Assembly (NCBI RefSeq): GCF_900086655.1
Contig: NZ_LT575476.1
Coordinates: forward strand, 952,243 to 1,016,242
Direction of reading: 5' to 3'
DNA from: Paenibacillus tuaregi
GTDB taxonomy: Bacteria > Bacillota > Bacilli > Paenibacillales > Paenibacillaceae
DNA: 64,000 nucleotides
Positions 57,469 through 64,000 of the stretch are shown in pieces. Numbering within the stretch: position 1 is the stretch's first letter; the number at the start of each line of letters is the position of its first letter. The notes beneath the pieces were generated by a model that made no database searches, was not told where the DNA came from, and saw nothing but the letters and a program-made list of their open reading frames with translations. A program made the position numbers and the translations under genes.

Positions 57469-58464
57469 ATGTTGGTGCGATTCGGTATTATCGGAACGAA
57501 CTGGATAACAGAACGCTTTGTACAGGCTGCTTCGGAGAATGATCAATTTGTTCTGGCAGCAGTATACTCACGGACGGAAGAGAAGGGAAAGCAGTTTGCT
57601 GGCAACTTTAACAATCCGAGGGTGTTTACCGACTTAACCGAAATGGTTGCGGGTGATGAGGTGGACGCGGTATATATTGCGAGTCCGAATTCGTTTCATG
57701 CGGAGCAGGCTGTACTGTGTATGAATCATGGCAAGCACGTGCTCTGTGAGAAGCCGCTCGCTTCAAACACCGCTGAGGTGAAAAGGATGGTCGAAGCAGC
57801 TGTTAAGAATGACGTTGTTCTTATGGAAGCTCTTAAATCTACCCAGATGCCCAACTTCAAAGTTATTAAAGACAATTTATATAAACTGGATCGGGTTCGC
57901 CGGTATACATCCAGTTACTGTCAATACTCGTCCCGGTATGATGCATTTAAACAAGGGACTATTTTGAATGCTTTTAACCCAATTTTCTCTAACGGCTCAC
58001 TAATGGACCTGGGCATTTACTGTCTGTATCCGATGGTTGCTCTGTTCGGGAAACCGCAATCCATACAGTCTGTGGGAGTAATGCTCTCTTCGGGCGTGGA
58101 TGGGGAGGGCAGCATCATCATGAAATATGATGAGATGGATGCGGTCGTCACCCACTCCAAGATCTGTGACTCCTACCTGCCAACTGAAATTCAGGGGGAG
58201 AATGGAACGATGGTTATCGATAAGATTAACCAGCCATACTCTGTGAAAATTCATTACCGTGACGGAACGATTGAGGATCTGTCGAAGCCTCAAATGCACG
58301 AATCGATGTATTATGAAGCCCGGGAGTTCATCGATTTAATCATCAGTGGGGAACGCCAGAGCTCTATTAATTCTCATGCTACGTCTCTTATGGTTGCCGA
58401 GATTATGGAGGAAGTCCGGCGTCAGATCGGGCTGGAGTATGAGGCAGACCGGCGTTCAAATTAG
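57469..58464 (+). CDS. Gfo/Idh/MocA family oxidoreductase
   Basis: 331 residues. N-terminal Rossmann fold (FGIIGTNWITERFV, then AAVYSRTEEKGKQFAG) with the family motif CEKPLASN, and a C-terminal alpha/beta substrate domain (about 125-320). Family members oxidise sugars, inositols or related polyols with NAD(P). The GxGxxG-type loop reads GIIGTNW, slightly unusual. ATG follows GGGAAGGA. Single gene. Confidence 0.88.
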   Translation: MLVRFGIIGTNWITERFVQAASENDQFVLAAVYSRTEEKGKQFAGNFNNPRVFTDLTEMVAGDEVDAVYIASPNSFHAEQAVLCMNHGKHVLCEKPLASNTAEVKRMVEAAVKNDVVLMEALKSTQMPNFKVIKDNLYKLDRVRRYTSSYCQYSSRYDAFKQGTILNAFNPIFSNGSLMDLGIYCLYPMVALFGKPQSIQSVGVMLSSGVDGEGSIIMKYDEMDAVVTHSKICDSYLPTEIQGENGTMVIDKINQPYSVKIHYRDGTIEDLSKPQMHESMYYEAREFIDLIISGERQSSINSHATSLMVAEIMEEVRRQIGLEYEADRRSN

Positions 58465-58572
58465 GAAATCAAGGATATATTTAGTAAGAAACTTGTTGAA
58501 TAAAGGGAAATTTTGTGACAATATGTAAAATGGTACATATCATTTCTTTTTTATTCAAGGAGGAAGCAAGTC

Positions 58573-59016
58573 GTGGAAAGAGGGCAAAATTTAGTTTTAT
58601 CTATTCTGGGGGCACTGGTGGCGGCAGTTCTGGGGGCTGTTTTATGGACTGTTGTCGGAGTATCGACAGAGCGGGAAGTGGGTTATGTCGCTTTGGGAGT
58701 AGGGGCATTAACCGGCTTTGCTGTTCAGCTGCTTGCACGTAAGCGTACGAGTCGGGCCCATCAGATTATTGCGGTTATCGCAAGTATCATTGGTGTTCTG
58801 CTTGGAAAATATCTGTTGTTCGCATACATCGGCAATGATGGAATGGATGGGATGTTCGACAGCAATACTTTCAACGCATTTAAGGAAATGAGCGGGGATA
58901 TCTTTGACGCTATGGATATCCTGTTCCTGGCCTTGGCTGTTATACCGGCTTGGAAGATCGCCGCTCCTAAAGCGGCTCAGGCTGTACAAGCTGGGTCGCA
59001 GACCCCTGTGGAATAA
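58573..59016 (+). CDS. Small membrane protein of unknown function
   Basis: 147 residues with four predicted helices (about 8-28, 38-54, 64-84 and 113-130), a basic loop LARKRTSRAH between the second and third, and a soluble Asp/Asn/Phe-rich stretch (about 90-112) between the last two. Not recognised. GTG start with AAGGAGGAAG seven bases before it and a following strong terminator show it is a real gene. Confidence 0.75.
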   Translation: MERGQNLVLSILGALVAAVLGAVLWTVVGVSTEREVGYVALGVGALTGFAVQLLARKRTSRAHQIIAVIASIIGVLLGKYLLFAYIGNDGMDGMFDSNTFNAFKEMSGDIFDAMDILFLALAVIPAWKIAAPKAAQAVQAGSQTPVE

Positions 59017-59023
59017 TGAAATC

Positions 59024-59064
59024 GAGACCGTCTCCGTGGTTCAGCCACGGGGCGGTCTCTTTTA
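59024..59064 (+). terminator. Terminator after the small membrane protein gene
   Basis: GAGACCG...CCGTGG/CCACGG...CGGTCTC stem with small internal mismatches, then TTTTATT. Confidence 0.85.
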
Positions 59065-59130
59065 TTAAGAAGAGCATGGTATAATAACCGGGTAAATGTG
59101 AGTAGAAGAGGAACAAAGGGTGTGAGGCCA

Positions 59131-59727
59131 ATGGCCGTCAAAAATTTGCTTGTCACCGGTTACCGGGCACATGAGCTTGGCATTTATAATCAGAAGCACG
59201 AGGGCATTAAATATATACGCAAAGCCATTACCGGCAAGCTGCTGCCTCTGATTGAAGAGGGGCTGGAATGGGTCATTACACCCGGCCAGTACGGGGTGGA
59301 TCTGTGGGCTTGCGAAGCGGTGATCGATCTGAAGAAGCAGTATCCTGGTTTGAAATGTTCGATCCTCTCCGCATATAAGAACCCGGAAGAGAACTGGAAG
59401 GAAGACAAGAAAGAATACTTCAGCCAGATTCTTAGAGGTGTGGACTATTACGGTTCGGTCAGCAATCAGCCATATAGCGGGGTGTGGCAGCTTACGGCCA
59501 GAGACGATCTGCTGCTCCGCAAGACAGACGGTATTCTGATGTTCTATGACGAGGACGCCGGTGAGGCCAGCCCGAAGTTTATGAAGAAACGTGCGCTGAA
59601 GAAGCATGAGGAGGAAGGGTATATATACCTCAGCCTCACGTCAGAGGATATTCAGAGCATTGCAGATGAGGAAGCGATGAACGAGTATCCGGGAGATGCC
59701 GCGCAGGATCTGCCAGAAGAGTGGTAA
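59131..59727 (+). CDS. ypsA: YpsA (DUF1273, SLOG superfamily)
   Basis: 198 residues. Clear YpsA pattern: LLVTGYRAHELGI at the start, LEWVITPGQYGVDLWACEA, ENWKEDKKEYFSQIL, and SDG-type end region TDGILMFYDEDAGEASPKF. YpsA is a Rossmann-like SLOG protein linked to cell division and oxidative stress survival in Firmicutes; its ligand is not settled. ATG 59131 is preferred over GTG 59098 since the homologous region begins there. The acidic C-terminal tail (about 170-198) is longer than in Bacillus subtilis. Confidence 0.92.
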   Translation: MAVKNLLVTGYRAHELGIYNQKHEGIKYIRKAITGKLLPLIEEGLEWVITPGQYGVDLWACEAVIDLKKQYPGLKCSILSAYKNPEENWKEDKKEYFSQILRGVDYYGSVSNQPYSGVWQLTARDDLLLRKTDGILMFYDEDAGEASPKFMKKRALKKHEEEGYIYLSLTSEDIQSIADEEAMNEYPGDAAQDLPEEW

Positions 59728-59875
59728 CAATCGGTGCAAAAGTTGCTCCGGACTCCGGCTCAGTGGAATTTGCACATACGGACCTTCAGGAGGGCATCCC
59801 AAAACCAACCGGGATGGGAGCCGGCATTCGTTCTTGGAGCCTTTCGAACACTAACCGAGCTCCTATACCAAATCA

Positions 59876-59899
59876 GGGGCCGTCCCAAAGGACGGCCCC
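59876..59899. terminator. Hairpin between convergent ypsA and LuxR genes
   Basis: Perfect 10-bp arms GGGGCCGTCC/GGACGGCCCC, four-base loop, no U-run on either side. Placed between two convergent genes; a weak or factor-assisted terminator. Confidence 0.55.
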
Positions 59900-59958
59900 A
59901 TGTGGGTGTGTTGTGTAATTGTTGCAGGTGGCTGCTGCCCAGGCAGCTTGAAAATGGC

Positions 59959-62565
59959 TCATTCCCCTGACAGCGTAAGCTCTTGTGCGGCGATTATGGC
60001 CTGAGTACGGGTAGAGACATGCAGCTTCTCGTACATTCTGGACAGATAAACTCTGACGGTTCCTTCTGTCAGCCCGAGCTCGGCTGCAATTTGTTTATTC
60101 GCAGCTCCCTGCTGCAGCAGCTTTAGAATCTTCTGCTCACTTGGATTAAGTGATTCGGTCTGACTCTTGGTTTGGCGGCTGGCAAAAGGCTTGTCTGCCT
60201 TTGGAAATAACTCCAAGAGTGACTGAACATAGGCATCAGACACGCCTTGGGCCTGCTCCTTGTTCATCCCATCCTCCCGCCATCTGGAATACACGCCAAG
60301 CAGCGGGCCCATTTCCGGGCCTTCATCTGCGAAGCTGCGTTTATATCCGTTCTGTTCTCCAATAATGAGAGCCTCGTGCAGCAGCGTAATGGCCATGGTT
60401 CTCTGTCCCCACTGATGCTGAATCAGCGCCTGAAGGACCGTGATTTCCACAAGGCTTGCGAGCTGCTGCTCCCTTGCCGCCTGCGGCTTCAGCAGTTCAA
60501 GCAGGCGCAGAGCTTCGGACTCCTTATGCTGACTGCCGAGTAGACGGGCAAGGGTTACATAATGGTATTCCTGATTATAGGTTGGTTTGTCCTTGCCCGA
60601 GATACCGAGCTTGGCAGCTTCCTTCCTGGCTTCTTGAACTCTGTTTTCCCGCAGATATATTCGTGCCCGAAAGGAGGCAAGCAGCTTAGTCCAAAGCATG
60701 TCCTGCCCGGAAGCCTCCGCTTTGGCGGCAGCCTCGTCGAGGGTATGATGGGCCATATGGAATCGTCCCTCCGACATATACAGCTTGGCCTCCATAATAA
60801 CCAGCGGGACGATTAACCCCCAAATATTCTTGCTCGTGGCTGCCCTTTCAATTGCAGGCATCAGGCTGCGGCATTCAGCCAGCTTGTTCCACTCATAATA
60901 ACCTTCACACAGCGACTGCTTCACATATAAGTTAATGAGAGAATCCTGCCACCCATGGGCTTCCAGAGCGCCCGTGAACATTGTGCCTATCTTTTCCGTA
61001 TCCTCCGATAATACGCCGTTTAACCCCATAGGCGTGCGCCTTACAAGTGGCTCTGTAAGGTTGTAATTAATATTGTAATAGGTCGGGTTCTCGGGAATTA
61101 TATTATCCAGAATGCCGCCGATAAAAGCAAACCATTTGGCAAAATCCCTGTTCATGAACACCAGATTCGATCTTACAAATAAAATTCCACTCTGTAGCTG
61201 CTCTCTCCGGGCGGCATCTTGGACACCGCCCAGTGAGGTCTGGATGCGTTCAAGCTGGCATTCCGCCGTTTCGAGTTGTTTTGTCATCACAAGGACAAAG
61301 GTATGAAACAAAGACATTTCCAACGATAAGTCATAATCAGCAGGAATGTTTCCGAACCAGTACAGAAGGGTCCCAAGCTCCCCCCGCTCAAGTGCAGCCG
61401 GAATGTGCCTGCTCAAATATTCCTCGGTTAAGGCATAGTCCTCCGCTGCAATCGCGTGTTCGATCGCCTCCTCCATTGCCCCGCGCCCAGCCAAATAATG
61501 GGCCGCTCTCACATGAAGACGGAGCCACTCCTCCCGCTCATTTCTCTTCAGCTGCCCCTGCAGAAATTGCGCAAACAGATGATGATAACGGAATTCATGA
61601 TGCTCGCTATCCAGCGGGATGACAAACAGATTGAGGTCTTTGAGTGTTTCCAGCTTCTCCGGGCTGCCGGGATCGCCTGTTACATGCTCACAAAGCAGGG
61701 GATCAAGGCGGCCTAAGACCGATGTGCTCAAAAGGAAATGGCGGATATCGGCGGGCAGCTTGGACAAGACCTCATGGAAAAGGTATTCAGCCACATCATG
61801 GCGGCTTCCCTTAAATTCCTCTATAAGCTTGCTGAAATTTCTATCCGAACGCAGGGACAAGGACATCAGCTGCAGACCCGTGGCCCAGCCTTCAATATGT
61901 CCTGAGAGCTGCCTGGCCTGATCCGCGGTAAGCTCAAGTCCGGCAAGCTCGCTATAGTACATCTGTGTTTCCTCATTGGTAAACTGTATATCCAAGGTGC
62001 GGATCTGGGTGCTCTCCTGCTTGGCAACCCATTTCATAGTAGAGAATGGCAGCTCGGCCCGGGTAGAAATTACCATATGCAGATGATCTGGCAGATACTC
62101 GAGGAAATAGGCTGTCTGCTCATGGATTTCCGGATTGGAGATGCATTGATAGTCATCACAGATCAGATCAACTGGACGAGGCAGTTCATACAGCTCGTTG
62201 TTTAACGCATCCAAGAACGTAAGAGCAGACATACTGGGGAATGAGCTAGCCAGCTGCCTAATTCTTCCGGCGGATTCCTCACCGACCACTGCACACATGG
62301 CGTGGGCGACATAGCGCCAGAACCTGACCGGATCGTTATCCAGCTCGTCCAGACTTAACCAGGCGCAGGCTTGTTCGCGGCTGTGAACCCTCTGGGACAG
62401 AAGGGTGGATTTGCCAAAACCGGCTGGGGCGCTAATCACGGTTAGACGCCCAAGGGTTCCTTGATCAAGGGCTTCCGTAAGCCGGCTGCGGGTGATCAGC
62501 TTCTCTTTGGGGGCAGGGACGGCGATCTTGGCTTTTAAAATAACGGAGTAGTCTGAAAGATTCAT
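59959..62565 (-). CDS. MalT-like LuxR family ATP-dependent regulator
   Basis: 868 residues, a STAND/LAL-type activator. P-loop VISAPAGFGKSTLL near residue 50, Walker-B-like LICDDYQCI, a winged-helix region, a long TPR-like superhelix (about 330-750) and a C-terminal LuxR HTH (about 800-860; LNPSEQKILKLLQQGAANKQ, GLTEGTVRVYLSRMYEKL). Such proteins bind ATP and an inducer, oligomerise and activate transcription. No target is shown; it is divergent from the RCC1-repeat gene, which may be one. Confidence 0.92.
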   Translation of the reverse strand: MNLSDYSVILKAKIAVPAPKEKLITRSRLTEALDQGTLGRLTVISAPAGFGKSTLLSQRVHSREQACAWLSLDELDNDPVRFWRYVAHAMCAVVGEESAGRIRQLASSFPSMSALTFLDALNNELYELPRPVDLICDDYQCISNPEIHEQTAYFLEYLPDHLHMVISTRAELPFSTMKWVAKQESTQIRTLDIQFTNEETQMYYSELAGLELTADQARQLSGHIEGWATGLQLMSLSLRSDRNFSKLIEEFKGSRHDVAEYLFHEVLSKLPADIRHFLLSTSVLGRLDPLLCEHVTGDPGSPEKLETLKDLNLFVIPLDSEHHEFRYHHLFAQFLQGQLKRNEREEWLRLHVRAAHYLAGRGAMEEAIEHAIAAEDYALTEEYLSRHIPAALERGELGTLLYWFGNIPADYDLSLEMSLFHTFVLVMTKQLETAECQLERIQTSLGGVQDAARREQLQSGILFVRSNLVFMNRDFAKWFAFIGGILDNIIPENPTYYNINYNLTEPLVRRTPMGLNGVLSEDTEKIGTMFTGALEAHGWQDSLINLYVKQSLCEGYYEWNKLAECRSLMPAIERAATSKNIWGLIVPLVIMEAKLYMSEGRFHMAHHTLDEAAAKAEASGQDMLWTKLLASFRARIYLRENRVQEARKEAAKLGISGKDKPTYNQEYHYVTLARLLGSQHKESEALRLLELLKPQAAREQQLASLVEITVLQALIQHQWGQRTMAITLLHEALIIGEQNGYKRSFADEGPEMGPLLGVYSRWREDGMNKEQAQGVSDAYVQSLLELFPKADKPFASRQTKSQTESLNPSEQKILKLLQQGAANKQIAAELGLTEGTVRVYLSRMYEKLHVSTRTQAIIAAQELTLSGE

Positions 62566-62871
62566 AGGTTCCCCTTATATGTTGATGAAATCTATCTTTA
62601 ATATCGATGAACTAGTTCTATTCTCATATTAAACCCATTATATGAAAAAGTTGCCGAAAAGTTAACGTTTGTTAATCGCTATAGGGAGGATGTTTTGCTA
62701 GGATGGGCTGCAAAGGGGACCGGGCGGTGTGACTAGGGAACCAGATCAGCAAGAGACAGCCTGGTTCATCCGGGGAATTTAGAGTGAGCTGGAAGGCTTG
62801 CAGGTCACCTATGGAATTTAGATTATTTAGGGAGGGCAGTTGCCCACCTTAAGCAGATGGGAGAGAGTGTG
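62566..62871. other. Divergent control region between LuxR and RCC1-repeat genes
   Basis: Contains a 7-bp inverted repeat GAACCAG (62738)/CTGGTTC (62761), a 10-bp direct repeat GGAATTTAGA (62774 and 62813), and GGGCAGTTGCCC (62834) just before the RCC1 gene. These may be regulator sites or 5' UTR structure. I could not match a known riboswitch. Confidence 0.4.
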
Positions 62872-64000
62872 TTGAAACAGATAGGCAAAATTATATTGTG
62901 CCTTGTGCTTGTCCTGACCGCACTGCCAGGATATCCGGCCAATAACGTTAGTGCGCAAGAGGGACCTGTGGCTCCTCAAATATCCGCTGGATATTGGTAC
63001 AGCATTTCGCTCACTAGCAGCGGGGAAGTGTGGAGCTGGGGAGCCAATGATTTTGGGCAGCTGGGCATCGGCAACAATACTACCACAGGTATACCGAAGA
63101 AAGCCGATGGTCTGGCGGATGTGGTCTCTATTCATTCGGGAATCCGGAGCACTTTTGCAGTGAAAAGGGATGGCAGTGTCTGGGCATGGGGGGATAACAG
63201 GGAAGGGCAGCTGGGCATCGGCAACAATACGATTCAGTACCTGCCAACTCAGATTCCCGGGTTGTCCGGTGTGGCGGATATCAAAGGCGGAGAGGGGTAC
63301 CATACTCTCGCGCTGATGAAGGACGGTAGTGTGTGGGCGTGGGGGAAGAACACGAACGGACAGCTGGGCATTGGTACTAAGGTGTCCCGCAATACACCTT
63401 CTGTCATTCCTGGCCTGAGCGGAATTAAGGCAGTGGCAGCGGGCGGTTACCACAGCCTTGTGCTGAAGAGTGACGGAACCGTCTGGGCGTTTGGATTCAA
63501 TAACGAAGGCGAGCTGGGTGACGGGACAACCTTGGATCAAGTTGTACCAGTTCAGGTTCAAGGCTTGGATCATGTAACGGCCATCTCCGCCGGATTCTAT
63601 CATAACGTTGCGCTTAAAGATGATGGTACGGTCTGGACATGGGGAAGGAACAACGATAATCAGCTGGGTGACGGCTCGGCGGACGATCGGGGCATTCCGG
63701 TTCAAGTATCTGGTCTAAGCGGGATCAAAGCTATAGCAGCGGGCGGTTACCATAGTCTTGCGCTGGATGAGAGGGGTCATGTCTGGGCTTGGGGACTGAA
63801 CGGAAACGGACAGATCGGCGATGGAACCATGAACAATGCATCAAGAGCTGTACCAATTTCAGGCGAGGCGCTTCAGAACGTGGTATCCATTGCAGGTGGG
63901 GGATATCACAGTCTGGCGGTCAAGAGTGATGGAACCGTCTGGACCTGGGGGAAGGGAAGGTCCGGGCAGCTTGCGATGGGGAGCTATCCGGCGGATATTG
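62872..64000 (+). CDS. Secreted RCC1-repeat (beta-propeller) protein, 3' end outside window
   Basis: Open to the window edge, at least 376 codons. A TTG (or in-frame GTG 62869) start follows GGGAGAGA. The signal peptide is IGKIILCLVLVLTALPGYP, with cleavage near VSAQ. Then come seven RCC1 repeats of about 50 residues, each with the pattern W-x-W-G-x-N-x-x-G-Q-L-G and a preceding GGYHSLALxxDG; examples start near 63030, 63180, 63330 and 63480. Bacterial RCC1 proteins of this kind are cell-surface beta propellers that often carry Ig-like or SLH domains further on. The frame was found by reading, since it has no stop in the window. Confidence 0.9.
   Translation, partial: MKQIGKIILCLVLVLTALPGYPANNVSAQEGPVAPQISAGYWYSISLTSSGEVWSWGANDFGQLGIGNNTTTGIPKKADGLADVVSIHSGIRSTFAVKRDGSVWAWGDNREGQLGIGNNTIQYLPTQIPGLSGVADIKGGEGYHTLALMKDGSVWAWGKNTNGQLGIGTKVSRNTPSVIPGLSGIKAVAAGGYHSLVLKSDGTVWAFGFNNEGELGDGTTLDQVVPVQVQGLDHVTAISAGFYHNVALKDDGTVWTWGRNNDNQLGDGSADDRGIPVQVSGLSGIKAIAAGGYHSLALDERGHVWAWGLNGNGQIGDGTMNNASRAVPISGEALQNVVSIAGGGYHSLAVKSDGTVWTWGKGRSGQLAMGSYPADI

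Noticed and set aside
62680-62871. Cyclic-di-GMP riboswitch before the RCC1-repeat gene
   Set aside because: The region has hairpins, but not the conserved GACGCAAAG-type loop or receptor of the class I aptamer, nor a recognisable class II pattern.
62827-63705. Minus-strand ORF of 292 codons
   Set aside because: It is the mirror of the plus-strand RCC1-repeat frame, which has a signal peptide and regular repeats.

Overview
The window reads as a chromosomal segment of a Paenibacillus-like, spore-forming, polysaccharide-degrading Firmicute. The signs are: three complete or partial S-layer-anchored (SLH) secreted proteins; two loci pairing a YesM/YesN-type two-component system with a sugar ABC importer; spore-surface genes (CotF-like, YjcZ-like, collagen-like with DUF4183); strong AGGAGG-type ribosome binding sites; and CcpA-type cre boxes. 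I see no tRNA, rRNA, insertion sequence, prophage or CRISPR array.

Layout. 1-6.2 kb: 3' part of a very large SLH-anchored amylopullulanase-type GH13 enzyme. 6.5-8.4 kb: an MFS exporter and a membrane-anchored Mrr-type nuclease. 8.5-17.8 kb: a xylo-oligosaccharide locus, with a GH52 beta-xylosidase divergent from an AraC regulator, sensor kinase, response regulator and three-gene ABC importer. 17.9-24.8 kb: small single genes: DUF1259, YjcZ, TetR, M32 carboxypeptidase, three GNAT acetyltransferases, a secreted tandem-CBM21 protein and a thioesterase. 25.1-26.5 kb: spore-surface genes on the minus strand. 26.8-42.6 kb: a second glycoside locus (MGH1/GH63-like glycosidase, kinase, regulator, ABC importer, GH2 beta-galactosidase, SDR) followed by the split glycine decarboxylase gcvPA-gcvPB. 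42.8-52.5 kb: an MFS permease, a CAP-SLH protein, a sulfane-sulfur module (DsrE2 and a CstR-type repressor with three matching operators), a HAD phosphatase, a heterodimeric ABC exporter and a CotF-like coat protein. 52.7-57.1 kb: an SLH-anchored protein with two complete purple-acid-phosphatase-like domains. 57.5-64 kb: a Gfo/Idh/MocA oxidoreductase, a small membrane protein, YpsA, a MalT-like LuxR regulator, and the start of a secreted RCC1-repeat protein that runs off the window.

How the genes work together. Surface enzymes (amylopullulanase, dual phosphatase) and binding proteins act on polymers outside the cell. The two YesM/YesN-ABC loci sense and import oligosaccharides, which cytoplasmic GH52, GH63-like and GH2 enzymes then cut. 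Catabolite control is suggested by cre-like boxes at both glycoside loci.

Most interesting signal: a short leader ORF (MELTTINGQ) in front of the GNAT gene at 23735. It is followed by four RNA segments that can pair in two mutually exclusive ways, one of which buries the GNAT ribosome binding site. This has the layout of an ermC-type translational attenuator, in front of an acetyltransferase.
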